DNA of 64,000 nucleotides from Pseudoclavibacter triregionum (lineage in GTDB: Bacteria; Actinomycetota; Actinomycetes; Actinomycetales; Microbacteriaceae): contig OU365335.1 of assembly GCA_910822395.1 (NCBI GenBank), positions 558,001 through 622,000 on the forward strand, read 5' to 3'. Shown here one piece after another: positions 33,621 through 42,215 of this stretch. How positions within the stretch are numbered: position 1 is the first letter of the stretch; every line of letters begins with the position of its first letter. Under the pieces are notes generated by a model. That model was given only the letters and a program-made list of their open reading frames with translations, did no database searches and was not told the origin of the DNA. The translations under genes were made by a program, and so were the position numbers.

Positions 33621-35216
33621 CTACTTCACCAGCGGGAAGAGGACCGTCTCGCGGATGCCGAGGCCCGTGATCGCCATGAGGAGGCGGTCGATGCCCATGC
33701 CCATGCCGCCCGACGGCGGCATCGCGTGCTCGAGCGCGGCGAGGAACTCCTCGTCGAGGGGCATCGCCTCGTCGTCGCCGCGGCCGGCGAGCTTGGCCTG
33801 CTCGACGAAGCGGGCGCGCTGCTCGACGGGGTCGATGAGCTCGGAGTAGCCCGTCGCGAGTTCGAAGCCGCGCACGTAGAGATCCCACTTCTCGACGACG
33901 CCCGGGATCGAGCGGTGGTTCGCCGTGAGCGGGGACGTCTCGATCGGGAAGTCCATGATGAAGGTCGGCCGTTCGAGGCCCGACTTCACGAAGTGCTCCC
34001 AGAGCTCCTCGACGTACTTGCCGTGCGTCGCGGTCTTCGCCGGGACGTCGACCTCGACCTTCGCGGCGAGCGCCGCGAGCTCCCCGATGGGCGTCTCGGG
34101 CGTGATCTCGACGCCCGCCGCCTCCGAGAGCGAGGGGTACATCGAGAGGCGGTCCCACTCGCCGCCGAGGTCGAACTCGGTGCCGTCGGCCCACGTCACG
34201 ACGTGCGAGCCGGCCACCGCCATAGCGGCGTTCTGCACGAGCTCCTGCGTGAGGTCGGCGATCGAGTGGTAGTCGCCGTACGCCTCGTAGGCCTCGAGCA
34301 TCGCGAACTCCGGCGAGTGCGTCGAGTCGGCGCCCTCGTTGCGGAAGTTGCGGTTGATCTCGAAGACGCGGTCGAGGCCGCCGACGACGGCGCGCTTGAG
34401 GTAGAGCTCCGGCGCGATGCGGAGGAAGAGCTCCGTGTCGAAGGCGTTCGAGTGCGTGACGAAGGGGCGGGCCGCGGCGCCGCCGTGCATCGTCTGGAGC
34501 ATCGGCGTCTCGACCTCGACGAAGCCGCGCTCGGCGAAGGTGCGGCGCAGGCTCGCGTTCGTCGCGGCGCGGGCGAGGACGGTCTTCCGCGCGCCCTCGC
34601 GCTGGATGAGGTCGAGGTAGCGGGCGCGCACGCGCGTCTCCTCGGAGAGCTCGGCGTGCATGTTCGGGAGCGGGCGGATCGCCTTCGAGGCCATCCGCCA
34701 CTCGTCGACCATGACCGAGAGCTCGCCGCGCTTGGAGACGACGACCTCGCCGTGCGCGAAGACGTGGTCGCCGAGGTCGACGAGCTCCTTCCAGCGGGCG
34801 AGCGCCTCCTCGCCGACGTTCGCGAGCGAGAGCATGAGCTGGATGCGCGAGCCGTCGCCGGCCTGGATGGCCGCGAAGCAGAGCTTGCCGGTGTTGCGGA
34901 CGTGGATGACGCGGCCCGCGACGCCGACCTGCTCGCCGGTCTCGGCGCCCGGCTCGAGCTCGGCGACGGGGTGCGCGGCGACGACCTCGCCGATCGAGTG
35001 CGTGACGGGGACGGTGAGCGGGTAGGGCGCCATCCCCTCGTCGAGCATGCGCTGGCGCTTGCCGAGGCGCACCTGCTGCTGTTCGGAGAGCTCCGCGGCG
35101 GCCTCGGCCTCCGTCAGCTCCGCCTGATCGGGAGCGGCCTGCTGCGCGGGCTTGGGCGTCGAGGCCTCGTCCGTCGCGGGGGTCTGCTCGGGTGCGGTGG
35201 CGGGCTGCTCGGCCAT
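33621..35216 (-). CDS. lysS: lysine-tRNA ligase, class II
   Basis: Charges tRNA-Lys. Length 531 residues; the first 45 are a Thr/Pro/Glu/Ala-rich extension. The anticodon-binding OB domain spans about 90-190 (VGVAGRVIHVRNTGKLCFA). Class II motifs: motif 1 in VEVETPMLQTMHGGAAARPF, motif 2 FEINRNFRNEGADSTHSPEF, and motif 3 GMGIDRLLMAITG near the end. It comes after panC in the conserved cluster; 153 nt separate them. Confidence 0.97.
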   Translation of the reverse strand: MAEQPATAPEQTPATDEASTPKPAQQAAPDQAELTEAEAAAELSEQQQVRLGKRQRMLDEGMAPYPLTVPVTHSIGEVVAAHPVAELEPGAETGEQVGVAGRVIHVRNTGKLCFAAIQAGDGSRIQLMLSLANVGEEALARWKELVDLGDHVFAHGEVVVSKRGELSVMVDEWRMASKAIRPLPNMHAELSEETRVRARYLDLIQREGARKTVLARAATNASLRRTFAERGFVEVETPMLQTMHGGAAARPFVTHSNAFDTELFLRIAPELYLKRAVVGGLDRVFEINRNFRNEGADSTHSPEFAMLEAYEAYGDYHSIADLTQELVQNAAMAVAGSHVVTWADGTEFDLGGEWDRLSMYPSLSEAAGVEITPETPIGELAALAAKVEVDVPAKTATHGKYVEELWEHFVKSGLERPTFIMDFPIETSPLTANHRSIPGVVEKWDLYVRGFELATGYSELIDPVEQRARFVEQAKLAGRGDDEAMPLDEEFLAALEHAMPPSGGMGMGIDRLLMAITGLGIRETVLFPLVK

Positions 35217-35369
35217 GGGGCTCCTGCGGGTCGGGTCTCGGTCGGCGCGCGCGGTCGGCGCGGGCCGGGGTCCATTCTCCCCCGCGGGCGGGGGTGGTGG
35301 CGAACCGAGGACGCCGGCGGCCGGATGGCAGGGGCCGAAGCCCGCGTCATCCGCGCCCCGCCTGCGGCG

Positions 35370-36227
35370 CTAGCTGTTCGGGCCCCCGATGAACGTCGCC
35401 ATGTTGTCGATGAGGCGGGTCGTGCCGACGCGGGCCGCGATGAGGGCGAGCGCGGGGCCGCGGTAGGCCTCATTGACGAGCTGGAAGGTGTCGGGGTCGA
35501 CGATCGAGAGGTAGTCGAGCTTCACGAGCGGCTCGTCCATGATCGCGCCCTGGCCGAGGGCGAGCATCTGGTTGAGGCCGAGGTCGCCGTTGTCGGAGAC
35601 GGCGCGGAGGGCGCGCGCGAGGGCGAGGGCGGCCTGGCGCTCCTCGGGGCCGAGGTAGATGTTGCGGCTCGAGCGGGCGAGGCCGTCGGGCTCGCGGATG
35701 ATGGGGGCCCCGATGACCTCGATCCCCATGTCGAGGTCGATCGACATGCGGCGGATGAGGTGCAGCTGCTGGGCGTCCTTCTCGCCGAAGATCGCGAGGT
35801 GGGGGCGGGTGATGTTGAAGAGCTTCGCGACGACGGTGAGGACGCCGTCGAAGTGCGAGAGGCGGTGCTGGCCCTCGAGGATCGCGGCGGCGGGCCCCCC
35901 GACGACGCGGGTCTGCTTGAGTCCGCGCGGGTACATCTCGTCGACGGCGGGGGCGAAGACGTAGTCGACGCCGGCGGCCTCGAGCTTCGCGACGTCCTCG
36001 TCGAAGGTGCGGGGGTAGCGCTCGAAGTCCTCGCCGGGCGCGAACTGCATGGGGTTCACGAAGATCGAGACGACGACGGTCTCGGCGCGCTCCTTCGCGA
36101 TCTCGACGAGGGAGAGGTGCCCGTCGTGGAGGGCGCCCATGGTGGGGACGAGGGCGAGCGGCCCGGAGGCGCGGGCAGGCTCGAGGGCGGCGCGGGCGTC
36201 GGCGATCGTGCGGAGGATCTGGATCAC
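35370..36227 (-). CDS. panC: pantothenate synthetase (pantoate-beta-alanine ligase)
   Basis: Joins pantoate and beta-alanine in an ATP-dependent step of coenzyme A synthesis. With GTG 36227 it has 285 residues. The HIGH-like motif is in VPTMGALHDGHLSLV (HDGH 34-37), followed by VVSIFVNPMQFAPGEDF and the KMSKS-like region REPDGLARSSRNIYL. The GTG is 6 nt from a TACCCT -10 box; the longer frame upstream adds only Arg/Pro. panB and panD are not in the window. Confidence 0.95.
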   Translation of the reverse strand: MIQILRTIADARAALEPARASGPLALVPTMGALHDGHLSLVEIAKERAETVVVSIFVNPMQFAPGEDFERYPRTFDEDVAKLEAAGVDYVFAPAVDEMYPRGLKQTRVVGGPAAAILEGQHRLSHFDGVLTVVAKLFNITRPHLAIFGEKDAQQLHLIRRMSIDLDMGIEVIGAPIIREPDGLARSSRNIYLGPEERQAALALARALRAVSDNGDLGLNQMLALGQGAIMDEPLVKLDYLSIVDPDTFQLVNEAYRGPALALIAARVGTTRLIDNMATFIGGPNS

Positions 36228-36233
36228 GTGTCG

Positions 36234-36239
36234 AGGGTA
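36234..36239 (-). promoter_or_regulatory. -10 box of leaderless panC
   Basis: TACCCT on the minus strand, 6 nt before GTG 36227, which supports that start. Confidence 0.55.
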
Positions 36240-36350
36240 TCGGCGCGGGCCCGGGCGCCCCGGGCGCAAGCCGGGCGCGAGTTGCTGTTCGCGAGCCTCT
36301 CGAACAGCAGCTTGCGCCGAGTTCGGGGTCGGGGTGAGGAGCGGTCGGCC

Positions 36351-36974
36351 CTAGACCACGGAGAACGCGCCTGGGAGGCCCTCGCGGCCGGTCGCCGCGA
36401 GCAACAGCTCGAGCCGCTGTCGATCATCGGCGAGCGCGGCGACCAGGCTGAGACAGTCGCTCAACGTGGAGAGGAGCACGCCGGGAGGCTCCTGCCCGCT
36501 GGCGCGAGCGAGGTCGACCGAGTGCACGCTGAGCTCGAACGACCGCGTCGGCAGGTAGGCCGAGACCCGCATGGTGCCGAGGGGCGTCGCGACCAGCGCG
36601 TCGTCGGCGGCCCGATCGAGCACCGACCCCACCCGATCGACGATGTCGAGCGCCGCACCGATCGGGTCGTCGCCGAGCGCCGCGCCCGCTTCCCGGCCCC
36701 GATGCGTCACCGCGCTGGGTTCAGCGAGCGTCCCCACGGCCGCCCGGTAATACTCGACCGCCGACGCGATGTCGACCGGAGTCCGGTCGTCGAGTTCCGA
36801 CCCGGCGGCGAGGTAGGACTCGAGGGTGAGGCAGGCCCTGCACGTGTGGCCCAGGAGATCCCGGACGGACCACTCGCCGAGCCCCGGGGAGTCAAGGCAT
36901 CCATCGAGGCCAGGGAGGAGCGCCTGCAGTCCCGCGGACGCGGCAGAGAACCAGGATCGGGAGTCCATGGCCAA
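36351..36974 (-). CDS. mycothiol-dependent maleylpyruvate isomerase-like (DinB fold) protein
   Basis: A 207-residue protein like the N-terminal domain of mycothiol-dependent maleylpyruvate isomerase. The metal-binding block WSVRDLLGHTCRACLTLESYL holds the first His (GHT) and the second site is in TRSFELSVHSVDLARA (VHSVD). It probably handles a mycothiol- or metal-dependent reaction, but many members have no known role. It interrupts the usual DUF2520-panC adjacency. Base composition is slightly lower in GC than its neighbours, which hints at later insertion. Confidence 0.78.
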   Translation of the reverse strand: MAMDSRSWFSAASAGLQALLPGLDGCLDSPGLGEWSVRDLLGHTCRACLTLESYLAAGSELDDRTPVDIASAVEYYRAAVGTLAEPSAVTHRGREAGAALGDDPIGAALDIVDRVGSVLDRAADDALVATPLGTMRVSAYLPTRSFELSVHSVDLARASGQEPPGVLLSTLSDCLSLVAALADDRQRLELLLAATGREGLPGAFSVV

Positions 36975-37000
36975 TTCCTACCCGCGACCACGAGTTCGCG

Positions 37001-37744
37001 TCAATGGCCGGCGAGGGGCCCGTCCGCATCGCCCTCGAGGTCCGCGGCGTCGCGCGCGGTGGGCGAGGCGTCGGCGAGGGCGTTGTCGACGGCGGAGCGG
37101 ACGATCGAGGAGAGGAAGTAGCCGGGCTCCTCAACGCCGATGCGGGAGAGCGATTCGGTGGCCTGCTTCACGATCGAGCGGGTGAACGAGGTCGCGGTCG
37201 CGATGGCCTCGGCGTAGTCGGGGCGGTCCTCCTCCGCGATGACGACGGGCTCGGCGCCGAGCTCGACGACGAGCGCCTGCGCGATCGGCAGCACCGGCCG
37301 CGGCGCGGTCACGGCGCACCAGGCCTCCCGCAGCCGCACGAGGTCGAGCGAGGTGCCGGTCGACTCGATGGCCGGGTGGACGGCGAGGGGGATGACGCCG
37401 CGGTCGAAGGCCCGCGCGAGCACGGCCGTCCCGTGCCCCGGCGCCGTGTGGAGCACGAGCTGGCCCTGCACCCAGCGGCTCTCCTCGGTGAGGCGGTCGA
37501 CGAGGGCAGGCAGCTCCTCGTCGTCGGCGGCGAGGATGACGAGCTCGGAGCGCTCGACGATGGCCGCCTCCTCGGCGATGGGCGCGTTCGGCACGATCGC
37601 CTCGGCGCGCTCGCGGGCGTCGTCGTCGGCCGCGGCGATGCCGATGAGCGCGTGGCCGGCGCCCGCGAGGGCGGCGGCGAGCACGGGGCCGATGGGGTGG
37701 GCGCCGATGACGCCGATGCCGAGTCGTCCGTCGCGGCGGGTCAT
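37001..37744 (-). CDS. DUF2520 Rossmann-fold protein
   Basis: A 247-residue protein with an N-terminal NAD(P)-binding fold (LGIGVIGAHPIGPVLAAALA; GxGxxG-like GVIGAHPIG) and the C-terminal helical DUF2520 domain (AIATATSFTRSIVKQATESL). It resembles 2-dehydropantoate reductases in architecture and is commonly next to panC, so a role in pantothenate synthesis (PanE-like or PanG-like) is a reasonable guess. Its ATG overlaps the stop of the large PH protein by 4 nt (ATGA). Confidence 0.85.
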   Translation of the reverse strand: MTRRDGRLGIGVIGAHPIGPVLAAALAGAGHALIGIAAADDDARERAEAIVPNAPIAEEAAIVERSELVILAADDEELPALVDRLTEESRWVQGQLVLHTAPGHGTAVLARAFDRGVIPLAVHPAIESTGTSLDLVRLREAWCAVTAPRPVLPIAQALVVELGAEPVVIAEEDRPDYAEAIATATSFTRSIVKQATESLSRIGVEEPGYFLSSIVRSAVDNALADASPTARDAADLEGDADGPLAGH

Positions 37745-39876
37745 CGGGGGCCTGCCTCGGGACGCTGCGCGGGCTGGTGCGCGGACGGCTGCTGCGGGGA
37801 AGGGTGCGGCGGCTGAGGCGCGCGGGCTCCGGGACCTCCGGGCCAGGGAGCCTGCGCGGACGCGGGCGCGGACTGCCGCGCGGGCATGGCATCCCACTCC
37901 CGCTCGGCCTCGAGGATGGCGCGGGTGCGCGCGTCGAGCGGACCCCCCGTGCGCTCCGCGTCGGCGGCCTGCATGCGCGCCGAGGCGACGGCCGAGCGCG
38001 CGGCGGCCTCGGCCCAGCGGTGCGAGGTGTCGTCCGCGGCGGCGGCGATGGCGGCGTCGAGGAGGAGGTCCTGGATGCGGCTCGCGTCCTCGTCGGCGAC
38101 GAAGCGGAGCTCGGCGGCGACGGGGCCCGCGACGACCTGGGCCGAGACGGTGGCGGTGCCGCGCATCCGGTCGACGATCCCGCGGCCCTGGCGCACCGAC
38201 TGGATGCGCTCCGCCGGGACGATGACGGCGCGGCGGGTGAGGATGCCCGCGCGGATGACGAGCGCGCGGCCCACGAGCCGCCAGCCTACGCGCTTCACGA
38301 CGAACGGGTGGAGGATCGCGGCGGCGTGGTCGGCCGAGGCGAAGCGGTCGTCGGGCTCGCCGCGGCGGCCGAGCATGGCCCGCTCGATCGCCTGCGAGAG
38401 CTCGGGGCCGTCGTGCATCGGGAGCGCGAGGGCGAGCACGCGGCGGACGTCGTCGACCTTGCCGACGGGCAGGAGCACGTTCTGCGCCCGCAGCGCCTGC
38501 TGCTCGGCGCCCTCGCCGCTCGACTTCGCGCGGGCGGCGCGCGTGATGCGCACCTCCCACCATCCGAACGGCCGCCACAGCAGCGGCTGGCGCACCTCGA
38601 GGGCGTGGATGCGGCCCGGCGGGAGCGTGTCGTTGAGGGTGGAGACGAGGCCTCGGCCGATGCGGAGGCCGTCGGGGGTGCCGGCGATCGTGAAGCGCGC
38701 CATCTGCTGCGCGCGCGTCACGCCCGAGCCGATGAAGGCGAGCGCGGCCGGGACGGCCGAGGCGCCGAAGGCGATGAGGATGAACGGCCAGCTCTCGACG
38801 AACTCCGGATCGCCCTGGAAGGCGAGCCAGAGCACGCCGAGCCCGATGCCGATGAAGGCGCCGATGGAGAGGGCCGCGAGCGCGGCCGAGAGGAGCTGGG
38901 CGGCGAGCATCCGGCCGAAGCTCACGTCGATGACGGACGACTTCGCCGCGAGCTCGGGGTCGAGCTCGGGGCCGGTGACGGCGTTCACGCGGTCGCGGAG
39001 GAAGTCCTCGAAGCTCGCCGGCCGGGCGGGCTGCGCAGGGGCGCCCGGGGAGGCGCCGGGACGCGGGGCGAGGGCGCCGACGACGTCGGGTTCGCCGGGG
39101 CGTCCGGGGGCGTACGAGGACGGGTCGGCGAGCGCGGGGTCGCCGGGGCCCGCGTATCCGGGCGCGGCCGAGCCGGCGCCGGGGCGCGCGGCGGCCCGGG
39201 CGCCCGAGGCGCGGCGGAGCACTTCGGCGCGGAGGGCCTCGGCGACCTTCTCGCGGAGGTAGGCGAGCGCGACGTTCGCGTCCTCGCCGGCCGCGTCGAA
39301 CTCGAGACGGGCGGCGCCGACGATCATCCCGAGCACGTTCTTGCCGACGTTGACGCCCTGGATGCGGTCGAGGCGGATCTGCCGGTGGCGCCGGGCGAGC
39401 AGGCCAGTGCGCAGCTCGATGACGTCGCGGCCGACCATGAACGACTCGACCCGCCACGAGAGCCACGACCAGATGATCGTGGCGACGACCGAGAGGGCGA
39501 GGACGGCGCCGATGATGAGCGGGGCGATCACGTCCTCGCGCGCGTTGTCGCCGGCCGCGGCGCCGAAGGCCGACTGGAGGAAGCTGTCGAGGAAGGTGCC
39601 CGCGAGCCAGGCGACGATCGCGAAGACGACGATGCCGCCCTTGAGGAGCGGGGTCGCCCAGTGGAGGCGGTGCCACTCGCCGTCGGCGAGGTCGGTGCGG
39701 GGGCCGGATGGCGGGGTCTGGGGCGCGGCGGGCGGGACGGGCTGCTGCGGCGCCTGCCCGAACTGCGGCGCCTGCCCCTGCTGCGCCGGCCACGACGGTG
39801 CGGGCGCCTGGGGCTGCTGCCCGTACGGCGGCTGCGGCTGCGGCGATCCGCCCCCGCCGGGCGGCTGCGCGCTCAC
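37741..39876 (-). CDS. large PH-domain (bPH_2, YdbT-like) membrane protein
   Basis: A 711-residue protein. N-terminus 1-45 is Gln/Pro/Gly-rich. A pair of membrane helices follows (about 58-80 and 100-122), then a first bPH_2 domain (WRVESFMVGRDVIELRTGLL, with RLDRIQGVNVGKNVLG). An Ala/Pro/Gly-rich linker leads to a second helix pair (about 300-350), a second bPH_2 domain (ARFTIAGTPDGLRIGRGLVS) and a third (GRALVIRAGILTRRAVIVPAERIQS). The C-terminal 60 residues are Pro/Gln/Ala-rich. The start is GTG 39876, whose GTGA overlaps the upstream PH gene. Function unknown; the paired genes act together in many Gram-positives. Confidence 0.86.
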   Translation of the reverse strand: MSAQPPGGGGSPQPQPPYGQQPQAPAPSWPAQQGQAPQFGQAPQQPVPPAAPQTPPSGPRTDLADGEWHRLHWATPLLKGGIVVFAIVAWLAGTFLDSFLQSAFGAAAGDNAREDVIAPLIIGAVLALSVVATIIWSWLSWRVESFMVGRDVIELRTGLLARRHRQIRLDRIQGVNVGKNVLGMIVGAARLEFDAAGEDANVALAYLREKVAEALRAEVLRRASGARAAARPGAGSAAPGYAGPGDPALADPSSYAPGRPGEPDVVGALAPRPGASPGAPAQPARPASFEDFLRDRVNAVTGPELDPELAAKSSVIDVSFGRMLAAQLLSAALAALSIGAFIGIGLGVLWLAFQGDPEFVESWPFILIAFGASAVPAALAFIGSGVTRAQQMARFTIAGTPDGLRIGRGLVSTLNDTLPPGRIHALEVRQPLLWRPFGWWEVRITRAARAKSSGEGAEQQALRAQNVLLPVGKVDDVRRVLALALPMHDGPELSQAIERAMLGRRGEPDDRFASADHAAAILHPFVVKRVGWRLVGRALVIRAGILTRRAVIVPAERIQSVRQGRGIVDRMRGTATVSAQVVAGPVAAELRFVADEDASRIQDLLLDAAIAAAADDTSHRWAEAAARSAVASARMQAADAERTGGPLDARTRAILEAEREWDAMPARQSAPASAQAPWPGGPGARAPQPPHPSPQQPSAHQPAQRPEAGPR

Positions 39877-40355
39877 AGGCCCGCCCGGCGGGACTCGGCG
39901 ACCTGCACGAGGCGGTCGCGGAGGGCGTCCGCCTCGGCCTTCGGCAGGCCCGGCAGCGTCGCCTGGGTCGCGGCGGCCGCCGTGACGAGGCGGAGCTGGG
40001 CGAGGCCGAGCATCCGCATGATGGGACCCGCCGTCACGTCGACGAGCTGCATGCGCCCGTAGGGCACGGCGACGACGCGGGTGAAGAGGAGGCCGCGGCC
40101 GACGACGAGATCGTCGTCGCGGAGCGCGAAGCGGATCGAGCGGGCGCTGAAGTAGCCCACGATCGCGCCGATGAGGAGGAGCGCGGCGAGCGCGGCCGGC
40201 CACGCCCACGCCCACCAGGGCCCCTCGTTGAGGACGATGACGACGGTCGCGATGACCGCGACGACGGCCCAGATGAGGCTCGACACGACCTCGACGACGG
40301 GGTACTTCGGTGAGACGCGGCGCCACTGGACGGCGTCGATGGTCGGGGTGGGCAT
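39873..40355 (-). CDS. small PH-domain (bPH_2, YdbS-like) membrane protein
   Basis: A 160-residue protein: N-terminal WRRVSPKYPVVEVVSSL, two membrane helices (about 25-70) and one bPH_2 domain (IRFALRDDDLVVGRGLLFTRVVAVPYGRMQLVDV). Shine-Dalgarno AGGAGG lies 4 nt before ATG 40355. A TACCGT -10-like box about 50 nt upstream marks the start of the transcription unit with the large PH protein and DUF2520. Confidence 0.88.
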   Translation of the reverse strand: MPTPTIDAVQWRRVSPKYPVVEVVSSLIWAVVAVIATVVIVLNEGPWWAWAWPAALAALLLIGAIVGYFSARSIRFALRDDDLVVGRGLLFTRVVAVPYGRMQLVDVTAGPIMRMLGLAQLRLVTAAAATQATLPGLPKAEADALRDRLVQVAESRRAGL

Positions 40356-40552
40356 GCGACCTCCTGGCTCGGATCGGCGCGCTCCGCGGGGGAGCGCCGC
40401 GCGCACCCCACGGTAGCGGCGACCGGGGACACGGCGGATCCCGCGCGCGGGTGATGCTCGCGGGCCGCGAGCGGGCCCGCCTCCCCCGCGCGGCCGAGGC
40501 CCGTCGGGGGGTGGAGCCGGCGCCGGCGCGGGCGCCACCGCCGAAGCCGGGT

Positions 40553-41167
40553 CTAGTCGAGCGCCGCGATCCCGCGCGGCGCCGTGCGGCGGTCGTCCGG
40601 CGGCAGCGAGCACCACGACTCGACGAGGAGCCCCGTCGCGAGCAGCACGAGGGCCGAGAGCGCCGAAGCGCCCGCGAGCCACGCGGCGCCGGCCTCGACG
40701 AAGCTTCGGGTGAGCGCGAAGCCGAGGATCGCGAGCGTCCCGCCGCCGATGATGGCGCCGGAGAACGCGGAGGCCTTCGCGAGCGCGAGCACGCGCATGG
40801 CGATGAAGGGGTCGGGGCGCTTCGGGGCGGGATCGTCGGCGTCCGAGCTGCGACCTGCGGCCCGGGCGCCCTCGCGGCCGAGGTCCGCTTCGAGCTCCGC
40901 GTCGTCGAGCTCGGCGGGCGCGATGCCGGCGGCGAGGGCGGCCTGCGCGCGGCGGTCGCGCTCGCGGCGGAGCCAGCGCGTGTAGCGGCGGATGGGCCAT
41001 CCGAAGGCGAGCAGGATAGCGGCGATGACGACGAGGGTGATCGGCAGCGTCGCGGCCGGGATGAGCATCGCGCGGCCCTGCGCGTGGAGCCAGACCTCGA
41101 CCGCCCAGGCGAGCGCGCCGGCGGCGATCGCGAGGAGGAGGAGCGTCGTCGCCTTCGTGCGGGTCAT
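40553..41167 (-). CDS. DUF3180 membrane protein
   Basis: A 204-residue protein with four membrane helices in two pairs (ATTLLLLAIAAGALAWAVEV, TLPITLVVIAAILLAFGW; then AIIGGGTLAILGFALT and SALSALVLLATGLLVE) joined by a long charged loop. DUF3180 genes commonly follow folK in actinobacteria. Its ATGA overlaps folK by 4 nt, so it is the last gene of the folate operon. Confidence 0.88.
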   Translation of the reverse strand: MTRTKATTLLLLAIAAGALAWAVEVWLHAQGRAMLIPAATLPITLVVIAAILLAFGWPIRRYTRWLRRERDRRAQAALAAGIAPAELDDAELEADLGREGARAAGRSSDADDPAPKRPDPFIAMRVLALAKASAFSGAIIGGGTLAILGFALTRSFVEAGAAWLAGASALSALVLLATGLLVESWCSLPPDDRRTAPRGIAALD

Positions 41168-41784
41168 CGGCCGGGCTCCGCGAGGCCGCAGGCGGCGTTC
41201 GCAGGCGCCTCGCCGCCGGCGGCGCCGTCGAGGACGACCCGGACGGACCGCTCCTCCGCCTCCGCTGCCTCGCGGTCGACGACGATCCGCCCCACCGGGT
41301 CGACTCGGTCGGCCGCCGCCGCGCGCAGCTCGGCGATCGGGCCGCGGCCGGCGAGGACGGCGTCGGGCTCGAGGTCCATCCACGGGGCGAGCACGAAGGC
41401 GCGGTCGCCCGCGCGCGGGTGCGGCAGGGTGAGCACCCGCGTCGACTGTTCGAGCCCGCCGAAGTCGACGATGTCGAGGTCGAGGGTGCGGCTGCCCCAG
41501 CGCACCTGGCGCTGACGGCCGGATTCGTCCTCGAGGGCCCGGAGCACGTCGAGCAGCGCGCGGGCCGAGAGCGTCTCGGCGACCTCGAGGAGCGCGCAGG
41601 CGTTGAGGTAGCGGGGCTCGGTGTCGTCGATGCCCGTGAGGGTGAGGGCGGGCGTCTCGTAGACGCGCGAGCCGGCGACGACCGCGATCTCGGGGCGGGC
41701 GTCGAGGTCGCGGAGGGCGGACTCGATCGTCGCGGCGCGGTCGCCGAGGTTCGCGCCGAGGGCGAGGATGACGCGGCGGGTCAC
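41164..41784 (-). CDS. folK: 6-hydroxymethyl-7,8-dihydropterin pyrophosphokinase (HPPK)
   Basis: Transfers pyrophosphate from ATP to hydroxymethyldihydropterin. Core 1-165: LALGANLGDRAATIESALRD, the pterin pocket YLNACALLEV, and the ATP/Mg signature RWGSRTLDLDIVDFGG with LPHPRAGDRAFVLAPW. The last 40 residues are a variable tail. ATGA overlap with folB. Confidence 0.95.
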   Translation of the reverse strand: MTRRVILALGANLGDRAATIESALRDLDARPEIAVVAGSRVYETPALTLTGIDDTEPRYLNACALLEVAETLSARALLDVLRALEDESGRQRQVRWGSRTLDLDIVDFGGLEQSTRVLTLPHPRAGDRAFVLAPWMDLEPDAVLAGRGPIAELRAAAADRVDPVGRIVVDREAAEAEERSVRVVLDGAAGGEAPANAACGLAEPGR

Positions 41785-42215
41785 GGCCGGGCCTCCCCCG
41801 CCTTCGCGGCGGGCTCAGAACCCGACTCGAGCTCGTCGCGGCGGCGCAGGATGCTCACCGAGAGGTCGCCGAAGTCGAGCGGCACGGGCGCCTGCGGCTT
41901 GTGGATCGTCACGCGCGCCGCCTGGACGCCGCGGAACCCGAAGCACACGGCGACGAGGCGCTCGGCCACCGTCTCGAGGAGGTCGACGGGCTCGGCGGCC
42001 GCGCTCGCGTGGATGGCGCGCATGAGCTTGCCGTAGTGGACGGTGTCCTCGAGGTCGTCAGAGCGGGCGGCGGCGCGGGTGTCGGCCCACACCTCGCAGT
42101 CGACGTAGAAGTCCTGGCCCTGCTCGCGCTCGTGGTCGTGGACGCCGTGGTGCGCGCGGACGTGGAGGCGGCGGAAGCCGATGCGGTCGAGCTCGGGCTC
42201 GGGCAGGCCGATCAT
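41781..42215 (-). CDS. folB: dihydroneopterin aldolase
   Basis: Splits dihydroneopterin into hydroxymethyldihydropterin and glycolaldehyde. Length 144. Signature IGFRRLHVRAHHGVHDHERE at the start, the catalytic Glu in this segment, VHYGKLMRAIHA and the catalytic Lys in VTIHKPQAPVPLDFGDLSV. It overlaps folP upstream and folK downstream by 4 nt each. Confidence 0.95.
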   Translation of the reverse strand: MIGLPEPELDRIGFRRLHVRAHHGVHDHEREQGQDFYVDCEVWADTRAAARSDDLEDTVHYGKLMRAIHASAAAEPVDLLETVAERLVAVCFGFRGVQAARVTIHKPQAPVPLDFGDLSVSILRRRDELESGSEPAAKAGEARP